The notes below the pieces were generated by a model. It searched no databases and was not told the origin of the DNA. It saw only the letters and a list, made by a program, of their open reading frames with translations. A stretch of DNA of 53,618 bases, taken from the NCBI GenBank assembly GCA_028714615.1, contig JAQTMA010000008.1:1-53618 (forward strand), read 5' to 3'. The DNA is from Anaerolineaceae bacterium. Lineage in GTDB: Bacteria > Chloroflexota > Anaerolineae > Anaerolineales > Anaerolineaceae. The translations under genes were made by a program, and so were the position numbers. Below, piece after piece: positions 1 through 9,291 of this stretch; within the stretch, counting starts at the first letter, position 1, and each line of letters starts with the position of its first letter.

Positions 1-375
1 ATCCGTGAAGACACGCAAGATAAAGGTGGTAATAGAGCGCATAGTGAACCTACGCCTCCGTTTGTATCCGGCGTGGTTGACAAACGAATGACAAGAATGG
101 GACGTTATTGAATTAATGTTTGGTGTGATTTAATCCGCAATTACAGGTCAGGAGCTCATTCTGGGAATCCGCGTGGAGAATGCCTGCCTGGACCGAGATG
201 GGCATGCCCTGGCTTCCGCAGCTCGCTCGTAAAGATCTATTGAGCAATGATATTCTTGGTCACGGCAGCTCACCGAGCACATAGGCGGATTTCGAGTATA
301 TCTCACAGGTGAGCCTGGTTGGGCTGGACCAGTGTGATGCTGTTTTTTTTGACACACGTTCATGTGGATCATTCG
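1..375. other. No recognisable gene (left debris)
   Basis: Only short frames that resemble no family I know. The stretch lies beyond the left attachment site, next to the IS21-type scrap, and is probably decayed DNA of the older island. Confidence 0.4.
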
Positions 376-525
376 GGTTCGCTCCCGGTGAATGGCCACC
401 CCATAATACTGGGCCAGCTCCAGGTAAGTCGGGTTGAGGTCCGGGTCATACGGACCGGGACTTTTGACCCCCTGTTTGAGATGTTCTGGTAGGATCACCA
501 GATGTCGTTGATAATCAACGAGCAC
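376..525 (-). pseudogene. IS21-family transposase (IstA-like) remnant
   Basis: About 50 codons on the minus strand read PEHLKQGVKSPGPYDPDLNP followed by TYLELAQYYGVAI. This matches the pattern of IstA-type transposases of the IS21 family, in which a 'DNLK..V..P..Y.PDLNPTY..LA.HYGVA' segment lies in the DDE catalytic region. IstA is normally 400-500 residues, so this is a small fragment. After the recognisable part the frame continues into unrelated residues. No IstB ATPase and no clear terminal repeats were found next to it. It abuts the broken end of the integrase pseudogene at 515-1084, so insertion or deletion by this element probably truncated that gene. The family call is good; exact ends are uncertain. 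Confidence 0.7.
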
Positions 526-1084
526 AATTCAGTCGCTCGCAACCCAGTTTCCAGCAACATCGGAACAATTGCCTGGTCATGGTTGGCGCTTGGTCGGCGC
601 ATCACAAACTTCTTCCTTTCCTCAGTCTGCGATTCTCGCGAGACAAACGCAAGCCTTGAGAAGTTTTTCCACATCTTCCTTTGTAAATGTTTCAACGGGA
701 TGTTTTTGAGCCTTGGGGGCTGTGATTTCTTTTGCAGGATTGGGGAATTTGAACTCCACCTGCAGCCATCCGAAAAAGGATCGAGAGCTCACCCACACAT
801 TGCGAATGGACTTGGCGGACAGCGGCTCGGAGCTTCCATTCCAACGTCTCGGTTTATACTCGGTGCGCAGCCAGGGCCATATAGCCAGTCAGGTCGGAAG
901 ATTGAATTTCCGACACCTCTCGGTCTCCAATGTATTTCAACCAATGACCAAGAGTGAACTCATAGGAGGTAATTGTGCGTTGGCTTAATCCCTCTGCTGT
1001 TTTGAATTTTAGGAAGCCATCGATGGCTTTGGCTAAGGAAAGTGAAACTTTGGATTTTGACGTACCCGGCGAACTGCGGTTCAT
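515..1084 (-). pseudogene. Decayed tyrosine recombinase (integrase of an older island)
   Basis: Read from 1084 with frame changes, this is a close relative of the intact integrase at 51999-53024. Both begin MNR after a GGAGG ribosome site. Both share an N-terminal 'FK/QYKTAEGLS-RTI-SY' stretch, then 'LRTEY-PRR' and 'LS-KSIRN-WV', and then the box I sequence TGLRATELCSL with the catalytic arginine. There is a frameshift near 854 and stop codons in the later part, and the gene ends at about 515 where IS21-like sequence begins. The catalytic C-terminal half (HxxR, second His and Tyr) is gone. It lies just downstream of the displaced tRNA half-site, in the same geometry as the intact copy at the right end, so it is most likely the integrase of an earlier island in the same tRNA. 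Confidence 0.88.
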
Positions 1085-1138
1085 AAGAAATTCCTCCATT
1101 TTTGGAAAAATGTCTACCGCTGCGCGCCAGGCTAATCA

Positions 1139-1166
1139 AAAACCAGAGCCCGACGGACTCTGGTTT
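1139..1166 (-). terminator. Rho-independent terminator after displaced tRNA half
   Basis: On the minus strand an 11-base stem (arms 1155-1165 and 1141-1151, one G-T pair) with a 3-base loop is followed by a T run. It lies 9 bases beyond the displaced tRNA 3' end and would have terminated the tRNA transcript before the integrase. The intact tRNA has a different terminator at 53064-53098. Confidence 0.7.
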
Positions 1167-1174
1167 ACTCTTAG

Positions 1175-1216
1175 TAGCGGGGAGTGGATTCGAACCACTG
1201 ACCTCCGGGTTATGAG
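1175..1216 (-). repeat. Displaced 3' half of tRNA-fMet (attachment site)
   Basis: The sequence runs from the anticodon loop (CTCATAA, anticodon CAT) through the 3' anticodon stem, variable region, T-arm, 3' acceptor strand and discriminator A, with no 5' half. It differs from the intact tRNA in the T-stem: AGTGG/CCACT here against GTTGG/CCAAC there. Pairing is preserved by matching changes on both sides, so both versions look like they came from working tRNAs. It marks the left border of the island. Confidence 0.88.
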
Positions 1217-1382
1217 TCACAATCTACGGTCGCGAACTAACGACCCTACGGGCCTTCAAATCGAGTAGACATGAGGTCCTCAGTTCTTAGGAGCCCTGAG
1301 GTGTACGATTGTCTATTTATTGTAGCAGGAAGTAAGAAACCTTGCATGAAATACGAGAGTGCAACTCAATTTGGCGTCCAAA

Positions 1383-1594
1383 ATGTTTATCCTCCTTACC
1401 AAATACGATATCGCCAAACGCATGAACGTCAGTCCGGCAACCGTATATCTCTGGATGAGGAGAGGTCGCATCCCGACCATCCCCTGAACAATATGATCCG
1501 AGTCCGCTAGAAGGATTTGGCAGAATTCATCGAGAAGAAAAGGGAAGCACCGAAACCCAAATCAATATCCCTAAACCGCTGGGCTAATCGTTAA
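1383..1594 (+). pseudogene. Broken excisionase-like helix-turn-helix gene
   Basis: An ATG at 1383 opens a frame reading LLTKYDIAKRMNVSPATVYL then WMRRGRIPTI, a typical MerR/excisionase-type HTH (HTH_17). The frame stops at 1485-1487. A shifted frame continues directly with NNMIRVR, an in-frame TAG at 1508, then KDLAEFIEKKRE and more, ending at 1594. Joined, the two parts give a normal HTH_17 protein of about 70 residues ('...RIPTI..NMIRVR.KDLAEFIEKKR'). One frameshift and one nonsense codon therefore separate it from a working gene. Such proteins act as recombination directionality factors or regulators in integrative elements, and it lies close to the left attachment site. An intact gene of the same class is at 48149-48358. 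Confidence 0.75.
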
Positions 1595-2222
1595 AGGAAA
1601 CAGACTTTGACATAGAGTAATACCACCTATAAAGATTTCCAAAACCCCAAGCCCAGGGTATCCCATCCCTTCCCCCAGTTCCAGCACTATCCTATCCTTT
1701 GCTCCCTACCTCCCTGCCAAGATGCTTATGGTATTCAAGGAGATGCCATGGCGATACTAGTGCGCTAGAGGTATCCCTTATTTGGTTAGCATCTATTATG
1801 ATAGGTGTTCCCTTGAGATTCCCAAACACCTTCAGGAAGCCGCATCTATGGCTGTTTTTGGGGGATAGAACTATATCGGTGAAGCTGTGGCTGAAAGCCA
1901 CTCATACGGGGTGGGTCCGCCATGCTAGCCACGCGCGTTAGCTCCCCTACCGATTGATCCAGAGCAAGAGGCTTCCAAGCATACCGCATTGGTCTCTTCG
2001 TTGCTCCCCCAACACCAGATTCATCAGCGCCGGGAAAGTATCACCGGGCGCTACTGTCCTGCCATGTTTGTTACTGGCAATAGCTTCACTGATATTATTC
2101 CATTTGGGAGAGCGCATTTCCTTTTGTCTCGGAGGCTCAATCGCAATAGCTTCACTGATTTAGTTCCTCATGATGGAACCCACGATTCCTATAAACCAGC
2201 AACATTCAAGAGATTCACGTTA
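1595..2222. other. No gene; short repeated motif
   Basis: No supported gene. A 17-base motif, GCAATAGCTTCACTGAT, occurs at 2077-2093 and 2143-2159 (66 bases apart). A diverged copy lies in the opposite orientation at 1873-1888. They may be protein-binding sites or remnants of a small element. Confidence 0.4.
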
Positions 2223-3173
2223 TCAAAGGGTATCTTGATAATAGGACTGGCAATCCCTGGCTCGCAATGCCGGGATCCCGACCCGTTGGCCTAATACGCC
2301 AATCCGAGCAATCATGGCTCTTTCGCTCATGGGATCCGAGGTCAAACCATGATCCCCTTTTCGGGATCCTCTCCAGAAATGAGAATCGGGTCCAGTCACT
2401 AGACCCAGATACTGCTGGGCTGCCGTGAGGGTAGCTGCGGTCAGCAGGACGGATATTTGGATCCCTGGTTTTTTCCCGACCAGAAACACCCTGCCGGTTT
2501 CCAGGCAAAAATCCCCCCGGCTCAATCGACTGATTTCTTTGACCGAAAGACCCTGATCAACCAACAGGCAAATCAGCACGGCATCGCGGCAACCCTGGGG
2601 AGTGGCCGGCTGCATCTTTAACTTGCTGACTTGATCGGGGCTCAACCGGACAGGCTTAAGGTCTGCATTGGCATGGAAATTTCGATAGTTCCCTTTGGCC
2701 AACGCGCATAGGGCCTGCATGATGGCCATATCCCGTTTATTGTGTACCCCAGCGATATCGAAAGTGGACTGGCAGGTAGCATAACTGATCGAGCCGGATA
2801 AGTGCGCCAATCCCACCAATACTTTCAAGGCTGAAAGATGGCTGTTGACCGAGGAGATTGCATAACCGCGGTTGATTTGCCACCGAACAAAATCTTTGAT
2901 CAAGTCCCTGGTAATCTCACACCAGGCTGTGGGATCGTCGACCAGATCCCCAGTAGGAATCCCCGTTGACTGAAGATAGTCGGAAAACATTCGTAAGACA
3001 TTTCGATAGGCACGAGCGGTTTTTGGATGGATCAGATTCCAGCTATCTTTGAAGAAAGTATGGGATCCATTATTCACTTTCAAATATTTGGGTAAGACGA
3101 GAAAGTAACTCTTCGACCTTCGTGATCTGGTTGTACTGGATACTGGCGGCATTTCACACCTCGTTTTACGCAT
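2223..3173 (-). pseudogene. Tyrosine recombinase-like protein lacking catalytic residues
   Basis: The 316-residue frame has the layout of a phage-integrase-family protein. An N-terminal SAM-like core-binding domain (about residues 40-145, including 'KTARAYRNVLRMFSDYLQ') is followed by a partial catalytic domain (about 200 onward: 'RDAVLICLLVDQGLSVKEISRL'). In active members the last motif reads GLR-x-x-EL; here the arginine is replaced (GLSVKEI). The C-terminal HxxR box appears as ARDCQS, with His and Arg lost. The frame stops before any G-H-x(n)-Y motif. The protein is therefore almost certainly not a working recombinase. It may be a relic of a former recombinase module or a DNA-binding derivative. 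It is not closely similar to either intact integrase in the window. Confidence 0.65.
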
Positions 3174-3840
3174 TTCTCGTAAGCGTATTTATTATGAATC
3201 CACGAATCAATAATAGCACGTTTGTTCGGATAGCGAGTGCTGGAGTTCCATGTTCCTTGCACAAAATCGACGTCGCCCTCCAAATCAAGGTAATCAATTA
3301 ACACTTTCGATCAAAGATTGGCCAAATCAATGCAAAACATCTAACAATTGCAGGAGTACAGGTAGGCAATCGGTACCCTTCTAAAGTTAGCAATGGAACA
3401 ATTGGAGGGGGTGGAAAATAGCTTGACCCATTATGTTCCCGCCGGCAGAAATTTAAGCTAAAATTCGTTCAGTTTACATCCAGAAAGAGGAGCATCACCA
3501 TCTTGATTCAATGTGAAAGCAAGAGAGCATCCATCTGCATCGTGGGATCGATACAATCGGTAGATCAGGAAGATCTCCTACCGGAAAGTATATTTCTTGT
3601 ATGTACTATTTCTGTGACCTTTCGAGAACGACAATTGAGATAATTGTGGTTAATTTTGTTTGGTATGAAGTTATTGCGCTACACATCGAAAAGTGAACAT
3701 AGGGGGGGTCTTAGAGGTTCTATCAGCTAAATGCCGTCATAAGCACATTATCGAAAAATGATCATCATTATCCACCGAAACGTTTTCGTCATGTTCTAGA
3801 GACCAAGATAACTAGGAAACCATACAACCATTCACCGATT
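3174..3840. other. No convincing gene
   Basis: I see no recognisable coding region. A 40-50 codon frame beginning near 3502 behind an AGAGGAG sequence resembles nothing I know and is not claimed as a gene. Confidence 0.35.
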
Positions 3841-4194
3841 ATTCCACTCTCTCAGGAAGGTCCTACTTGGATAGATGAGAAGATCTCCCGGGTCGTTGGG
3901 GTTACCTACAACGGCCGCCTGGCTGTCGTTGCCAAACTCCGGGTAGGCGAAAACCTAATCTTGCGTCGCGAACCAAAGAATCCTTACGACTACAATGCGA
4001 TTGCGGTTGATCGATCGACGGGAGAACAGGTTGGGTATATTGACCACTTAACCGCCAAGGATCTTGCTCCAAAACTCGATAAATTAAGCAAGGTACCCCT
4101 GGCTACGGTCTATCGCTTGGTGGGGGGTGGGCTTGGGTACTCATCCGGCGTGGAAATCCGTTTTTCCATAACTGATCCAGTTCCAAACCACTGA
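3841..4194 (+). pseudogene. HIRAN-domain fragment (copy A)
   Basis: The frame is open from 3715 to 4194. The later part reads VGVTYNGRLAVVAKLRVGEN, then LILRREPKNPYDYNAIAVD, then GEQVGYIDHLTAKDLAPKLD. This is the pattern of a HIRAN domain, a small fold often attached to SNF2 helicases and nucleases that binds DNA ends or stalled forks. Upstream the frame has no ATG and runs back to a stop at 3712, so the natural start appears lost; a TTG at 3961 would cut the domain. About 14 kb away, at 18110-18403, a second and more decayed copy aligns along the whole domain. The two copies bracket the catabolic module. Confidence 0.7.
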
Positions 4195-4293
4195 ACGGTA
4201 CTCCAACAGTTGGAGTCGAGTGCATCTATCAGGATATTGGATAATCGTTATTATTCCTGATTGAGCGAGACGACAGGCCGAAATAGAGCAACT

Positions 4294-4336
4294 TAAAAAA
4301 AGAGAGAGGAGTTAGGGTTTCCAAGCTCCTCTCTCT
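4294..4336 (-). terminator. Terminator of the LLM-M24-PLP operon
   Basis: A perfect 11-base inverted repeat (4301-4311 and 4326-4336) is followed on the minus strand by seven T residues. It lies about 145 bases beyond the stop of the LLM oxidoreductase gene and is a textbook Rho-independent terminator for the three-gene minus-strand operon. Confidence 0.85.
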
Positions 4337-4479
4337 AGAGATTAATTTATGCATCATATGTATTTAGATCCGAAAATCGATATACTCTTTCACAACCATA
4401 TCCAATTTTGTTTTAGTTCCAATAACGGATCGTAGTCAATACTGGCTGGGCATCAATTAATGTTACATATCGATCCCGT

Positions 4480-5484
4480 CTAGATATATGGCATTACTTC
4501 TTGGGCGAAACATTGTAATTGGTCTTTTAACTCCTCAACAGTATCCGCGCAATAATAGGTTCCACAGAGATGATTTACACCAGCCGCTTTATATTTCTCA
4601 ACTTTTTCAATAATCTCATCTGGACTTCCAACCAAATTCGTTGTTGTTAGATCCATATCCGATTGATCCTTAAGTGTAGATGCTTTCAATGAGACCAGAT
4701 GCTCATATAACTGGCTACGGCAGAATCTCTCAACAGCTGCTTCATGGCTCTTCCCAACATAGCAAATGAACTGGGGACCGACGGCTAGTGCTTCACTTTT
4801 CCTCCCAAGATTTTCGGCGGTTTCCCTTATCTCTAGAACCATCTTCGCTAACTGTTGGGTAGGCATCGGTGCCGGCATCCAACCTTGACCGTACCGAGCA
4901 GTACGGTTGGCAGCATTTGGATTGTTACCTCCGAAGTAAACGGGCAGAGGATCCTGAAGCGGCTTGGGATACATCTCTACATTGTTGAACTCATAATACT
5001 TTCCATGCCAGGAGGCTGTTCTTTCTGTAAACAAAACATGTAAAGCTTGTGCTCCTTCTTCCACCAATTCACCCCGTTGCACTTTCCAATTTGGATTAAG
5101 CGCTTCGAATTCTTCTCGATAGGCTCCAATCCCAAGGCCGAGAATGAATCGACCGTGGCTGAAATGGTCGAATGTAGCTATCTGTTTTGCAACGACAACA
5201 ATGTCACGACGCATGGGTAGAACTAACATTCCAGTGCCAAATTTCAATTTTGTTGTCTGGGCAGCAATAAACGAATAGGTTATTAATGGCTCCCAAAAAT
5301 TCGGGGGTTGGGAAAACTTTTCCCGCACGTATTTTTGGGTGGTCATGTGATCATTCCCCCAGACGGAATGATATCCAAGCTTTTCTGATAAGACGGCTAT
5401 TTCAACTACTTGGTCGGGTGTTGCGAAGGGAACTGGATACATCATCCCTTCCATACATGTAGGTAAACCAACGCTACATAACAT
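4480..5484 (-). CDS. LLM-class flavin/F420-dependent oxidoreductase
   Basis: A luciferase-like (LLM superfamily) TIM-barrel enzyme of about 334 residues, the usual length. Such proteins use reduced FMN or F420 to oxidise or reduce small organic substrates in the cytoplasm. Visible family features are an early 'LGYHSVWGNDHM' segment, 'KFGTGMLVLPMRRDIVVVAK' with the following 'FDHFSHGRFILGLGIG', and 'PLPVYFGGNNPNAANRTARY' in the second half. The region 'GSPDEIIEKVEKYKAAGV' near the C-terminus is typical of the F420-associated subgroup. A TTG at 5493 is directly abutted by AAAGGA, so I prefer the ATG at 5484, which leaves normal spacing. It is the last gene of an operon with the M24 hydrolase and the PLP enzyme. 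FMN or F420 use cannot be decided from sequence alone, and the substrate is unknown. Confidence 0.88.
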   Translation of the reverse strand: MLCSVGLPTCMEGMMYPVPFATPDQVVEIAVLSEKLGYHSVWGNDHMTTQKYVREKFSQPPNFWEPLITYSFIAAQTTKLKFGTGMLVLPMRRDIVVVAKQIATFDHFSHGRFILGLGIGAYREEFEALNPNWKVQRGELVEEGAQALHVLFTERTASWHGKYYEFNNVEMYPKPLQDPLPVYFGGNNPNAANRTARYGQGWMPAPMPTQQLAKMVLEIRETAENLGRKSEALAVGPQFICYVGKSHEAAVERFCRSQLYEHLVSLKASTLKDQSDMDLTTTNLVGSPDEIIEKVEKYKAAGVNHLCGTYYCADTVEELKDQLQCFAQEVMPYI

Positions 5485-5548
5485 GATGTGCAATCCTTTC
5501 TGGCCTGGGATCCATATAACTCAAGTAGTTAGTACAAATTGATTTGGT

Positions 5549-6751
5549 TTATCTATTCAGGATCATAAGGTCTCGGCTCAAAGTCGATAAAAGGACATTG
5601 CCATTAGAACTAACCAAAAATGGGTCTTCAACATGGATGGCGCCTAAGCCGAATTCATAGTAAGGAGTTTCGATGTTCACAACAGTCCCCTCTTCGATTA
5701 CATCGGATACCCCTGGAGCAATCATGACATCTTCATAAACCTCTAGACCTATTCCGTGTCCTACGTGGTGACGTTCGTAATATGGTAAGCCGGCATTTTT
5801 CGTGGCATCCATTGTTAAATTAAAAACTTCTTCACCCGTCATCCCAGCTCTTGTATGATCGATTGCAGCTTGCTCCCCAGCCAATAGCGCTTGATATATC
5901 TTTCTAACCCTAGAACTCGGTTCACACAAAGTTGCTGTTCGGGCAATGTCGGCCCAAAACCCTTCCAAAACCAAACCGACATCGAACCATATCGTATCTT
6001 CGGGTTTCAAGGGGGTTCTGCCCGGATCTACTTCTCCAGCCACTCCGTTTCTGCCGAACCTTATTAAAGTAAACTGCGGTTTACCTCCTTGGCTGACCAC
6101 GGAACGATCAAACTCGCGTGCCATTTCGTACTCTGTCACCCCAACCCCTGCTATAGATAGCGAGGCTAACACTGCATTTTCGGCTACTTTAGTCACCCTG
6201 CACAGATGCTCGATTTCTATTGGAGTTTTAACTTTACGGATCTCCCGAAATAGTTTGGAAGCTGAAACAAAGTTTGCCGAAGGAATTCGTTGCTTCAAAT
6301 TATCTAGATATTGGCAATGGATATTGAATTCATCGATTCCTATCTTCTTGTCGGTTAATCCCATCTTTTTGAGAGCAAATATCAACCCATCTAGAGGCGT
6401 TTTCTCGGGATGATATTCCTGTGCAACCTTTTTCAACCAGAGCTCATCACTTGTTAATTCAACATCATCAATTGGACCAAACCTATAGAATTGTCCATAA
6501 GTGACGACATCTCTGATTGTTTTATATCCCATCCAGGCCTGGTTGATCAGTCCCGCAGAAGCAATGAAGAATGGCTCTGTAGGTCGGTCACGTGTGATCA
6601 CCGCATAAGATTGATGCTCGTAAGGATATAGTTTTAAGCCATCGCTATAGACACCAGTTAGATAATACACATTCCCTAAGGTAGTTGCTACTAATCCATC
6701 CAATCCATTCTCGTCCATCTTTTGCTTTAATCGCTCAATATTAACGAACAT
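5549..6751 (-). CDS. M24-family metallohydrolase (Xaa-Pro peptidase/creatinase-like)
   Basis: A 400-residue pita-bread-fold enzyme: creatinase-type N-terminal domain (about 1-165) and M24 catalytic domain (about 175-400). Metal-ligand motifs are recognisable in order: 'WFDVGLVLEGFWADIART' (two Asp), 'HHVGHGIGLEVYE' (His), 'VVNIETPYY' (Glu) and 'AIHVEDPF' (Glu). The start is supported by AAGGAGG upstream of the ATG. The family includes Xaa-Pro aminopeptidases, creatinase, ectoine hydrolase and related amidases, and sequence reading does not separate them. Placement between an LLM oxidoreductase and a PLP lyase, opposite a molybdenum hydroxylase, suggests hydrolysis of an amide or cyclic-amide intermediate rather than general peptide turnover. 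That is an inference from context. Confidence 0.88.
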   Translation of the reverse strand: MFVNIERLKQKMDENGLDGLVATTLGNVYYLTGVYSDGLKLYPYEHQSYAVITRDRPTEPFFIASAGLINQAWMGYKTIRDVVTYGQFYRFGPIDDVELTSDELWLKKVAQEYHPEKTPLDGLIFALKKMGLTDKKIGIDEFNIHCQYLDNLKQRIPSANFVSASKLFREIRKVKTPIEIEHLCRVTKVAENAVLASLSIAGVGVTEYEMAREFDRSVVSQGGKPQFTLIRFGRNGVAGEVDPGRTPLKPEDTIWFDVGLVLEGFWADIARTATLCEPSSRVRKIYQALLAGEQAAIDHTRAGMTGEEVFNLTMDATKNAGLPYYERHHVGHGIGLEVYEDVMIAPGVSDVIEEGTVVNIETPYYEFGLGAIHVEDPFLVSSNGNVLLSTLSRDLMILNR

Positions 6752-6817
6752 TGCGCCTCCTTCATAATTACCCCGTTACGAGAATGATGTGTATAGTAAG
6801 TACTGTATGCTTAGCGA

Positions 6818-7816
6818 CTAAGTTGTATACTTTTCTACCTCAAGGTATCGATCACGGCTATCCGGTAAAACGGTGACAATTCGTTTTCCAGGACCAAGAT
6901 CTTGGGCTACACGAACACTGGCAAGCACGTTTGCGCCTGAAGACATCCCACAAAAGATACCTTCGAGTTGAGCCAGTTGGTGGGCCATATCGATTGCTTC
7001 CTGATCGGTAATTGAAATCACTCTATCTATAAGGTGGCTTTCAAATATTTGAGGAATGATTCCGTCGGATATTCCCGGAATGAGTGGATAATCTTCCGGA
7101 TTGCCCATCATGGCTTTTCCTGAAGGCTCGACTCCCACAATCAGAATATTCGGATTATGCAGTTTCAGCGCTTGAGCAACCCCCAGGATTGTTCCGCCAG
7201 TTCCAACCGAAGCAACAAATGCATCCAGTTGTCCATCTGTTTTTTCAAGTATCTCACGAGCGGTACCATCTCGGTGTGCTGAAACATTACAGGGGTTTGA
7301 AAATTGACGGGCCCACCATAGGTTTGGATTTCCCTTCTCGAGATCCAAACATACTTGTCGAGGAAGCAATTCAACGTGACCACCATGGACACTGGTATCT
7401 GCAGGGGAATTTTTCGAGTCACTTGAGCGACTAGCCTCGTATGAATCGATGTTTACTGATTCAACTTCGCATCCATAGGCCTGCATGATCGCCATTCTTG
7501 AACGATTGGCCACCATTGCTGGTGAATATGCCTTCATCTTATATCCCTTTACTGCTGCCACGAAGGATAAAGCTGTGCCGGTATTGCCAGTCGTTGCTTC
7601 AATAATCGTACTTCCCTCGTGTAGTAGCCCTCTTTCTTCTGCGTCTTCCACCATTAATTTTGCAATACGGTCTTTAATGCTGCCACTCGGATTTAGAAAT
7701 TCGGGTTTGACCAAGATATCAGAACCAAGTGTTTTTCCTATCCTATTTAACCTAACTAGTGGGATATCCCCGATTAAATCCATCATACTCTGTACTATTT
7801 TTTGGCTCGAGTTCAT
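6818..7816 (-). CDS. Cysteine-synthase-like PLP-dependent enzyme
   Basis: A 332-residue fold-type II PLP enzyme. The PLP lysine lies in NPSGSIKDR (about residues 42-50), the substrate-binding loop is ATTGNTG, the phosphate-binding loop is GTGGT, and the C-terminal 'GMSSGAN' and 'VTVLPDSRDRYL' match O-acetylserine sulfhydrylase/cystathionine beta-synthase relatives. A segment of about 30 residues (130-160, 'SRSSDSKNSPADTSVHGGHV') is unlike standard cysteine synthases and may set a different specificity. It begins after GGGAGG and is first in the operon with the M24 and LLM genes. In a catabolic cluster it could be a beta-replacement or lyase enzyme on a non-standard amino acid; cysteine synthesis is the default alternative. 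Confidence 0.85.
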   Translation of the reverse strand: MNSSQKIVQSMMDLIGDIPLVRLNRIGKTLGSDILVKPEFLNPSGSIKDRIAKLMVEDAEERGLLHEGSTIIEATTGNTGTALSFVAAVKGYKMKAYSPAMVANRSRMAIMQAYGCEVESVNIDSYEASRSSDSKNSPADTSVHGGHVELLPRQVCLDLEKGNPNLWWARQFSNPCNVSAHRDGTAREILEKTDGQLDAFVASVGTGGTILGVAQALKLHNPNILIVGVEPSGKAMMGNPEDYPLIPGISDGIIPQIFESHLIDRVISITDQEAIDMAHQLAQLEGIFCGMSSGANVLASVRVAQDLGPGKRIVTVLPDSRDRYLEVEKYTT

Positions 7817-7998
7817 GGCGCCTCCCGGTTTTCGATGCCAGCTGATTATTAATGATTCACCATCTCATTCTGAAGTAGACAATGTTTTATAGATATTGCG
7901 TCCGTCAGATTAAACGAGAATAACATCTAATTCATTGCTTATAAATCAGACTTCTTGCCAAATTGTGGTCTCCCACTTTTAGTCTATTTAACTAATGC

Positions 7999-8027
7999 TT
8001 GACTCTGAAGATTAAAGTGTGTACAAT
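7999..8027 (+). promoter_or_regulatory. Sigma-70-type promoter for the IclR gene
   Basis: TTGACT (7999-8004), a 17-base spacer and TACAAT (8022-8027) form a near-consensus promoter. The -10 box overlaps the palindrome ACAATTGT within GTACAATTGTTTAC, a plausible IclR operator for autoregulation. It lies in the 434-base divergent region 7817-8250 between the PLP gene and the IclR gene. I did not find an equally good minus-strand promoter. Confidence 0.7.
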
Positions 8028-8250
8028 TGTTTACGTAAGAGGAACACTGTTTCTGCTATTGTTACACGTTGCAGACTATTTGTCAAGATAGTATTTCCAA
8101 TTTCTATTACTTTTTCATATGTTCTAAGTCGGGCTCTGCATAAAGTCACAGGTTACCCAGAGAATATTGTTACTGATACAATCCCATAGGCTGTTACACC
8201 AGCCAAATATGGCAATCGACTTTCAATCTGGGATAAATAAGGAGCAGGCT

Positions 8251-9036
8251 GTGACCAAAATCGCTTATGACCAACAACCAAATCAAGCCTTAGCGAAGGC
8301 TTTAGAGATATTAAACGCTTTCAGTGAAGATAAACCAACTTGGGGAATTCGCGAACTGGGCAGGGAATTAGGAATTAATCCTACAACTATTCATCGATTG
8401 GTTACAACCCTAGTAAACGCTGGCTATTTGGAACGCAGCCCTGAGCGACAGACATATTCCTTAGGGCCTAGAGTATTGAAACTTGCCGATGTTTATCACC
8501 ACTTCAATCCATTGCCTACCGTTGCCCGTAAGGTATTCGAGACCTATGCGGATCGGTTTGAACATACTTTGTACCTTGGGTGTTTAAACAATTATGAAGT
8601 AATCTACCTGGCAATCCAAGATGGCCGGGCTCCAATTAAAGTAACTATAGAACCAGGAGCTTCAACCGGTTTGCATTCGACTGCACTTGGCAAGATCTTG
8701 CTTGCAAATCAAACCGATGAGTTTATAAGCGATTTCATCAATAGCCATCGGTTGTCCACTTTTACCCAAAGAACTATTACAAACCCCGAAACTCTATGGG
8801 ATCAAATTCGTGAGATTAGAGAGTGCAAGTACGCAGTAAATGATGGGGAACAATACCCAGATGTTGGATCGTTGGGAGTCCCGGTTCCCGAAAACGCTCA
8901 TCAAAGTTTGTATGCTGTAAGTCTTGCATACCCACGCCACTTAATTACGGAGAACCGACTAACGATTGAAAGCCTTGTACCCTTAGCCCGAGAGATCGCG
9001 CGTGATATCGCGATTAGGATCAATGGCATCGGCTAA
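8251..9036 (+). CDS. IclR-family transcriptional regulator
   Basis: An IclR-type regulator of about 261 residues from the GTG at 8251, which has AAGGAG at 6-base spacing; upstream ATGs lack a ribosome site and would add a tail not typical of the family. The N-terminal winged helix 'ALEILNAFSEDKPTWGIREL' with 'LGINPTTIHRLVTTL' is followed by the C-terminal effector domain, with 'STALGKILLAN' and 'YAVNDGEQYPDVGSLGVPV' matching the family ligand pocket. IclR proteins commonly control neighbouring catabolic genes in response to a pathway metabolite. It diverges from the PLP-M24-LLM operon and precedes the molybdenum hydroxylase genes, so it probably controls both arms. Confidence 0.92.
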   Translation: MTKIAYDQQPNQALAKALEILNAFSEDKPTWGIRELGRELGINPTTIHRLVTTLVNAGYLERSPERQTYSLGPRVLKLADVYHHFNPLPTVARKVFETYADRFEHTLYLGCLNNYEVIYLAIQDGRAPIKVTIEPGASTGLHSTALGKILLANQTDEFISDFINSHRLSTFTQRTITNPETLWDQIREIRECKYAVNDGEQYPDVGSLGVPVPENAHQSLYAVSLAYPRHLITENRLTIESLVPLAREIARDIAIRINGIG

Positions 9037-9291
9037 CTGCGCAGAAATCGTGATGTATCCATCAAGTGATCTGGGTCGTGGCCGTCCAACACCCAGAATT
9101 AATCAGTTACCAGATTATTCGAATTTATTACCACCAATTTACGCAATCATCGGACAAAACCCGACTGCGTTTGTATATCCCAGGAAACGGATAGTGGAAT
9201 ATCTGATATTCCATTATGGGATCAACAAGTCATAGAATTGCTGATTTTGTGTTCATTATCTTTAAAAAGATAAGAAATAAGGATGAGCGCT

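Noticed and set aside
1175..1216. Functional second tRNA-Met gene
   Set aside because: Only the 3' half is present; there is no 5' acceptor strand or D-arm next to it.
1873..2159. CRISPR array or repeat array
   Set aside because: Only two direct copies and one diverged inverted copy of a short motif, with no regular spacers and no cas genes.
5549..7816. Ectoine degradation genes (M24 hydrolase with PLP enzyme)
   Set aside because: The M24 protein could be an ectoine hydrolase relative, but the PLP enzyme is cysteine-synthase-like rather than threonine-dehydratase-like, and no deacetylase or other ectoine gene is near.
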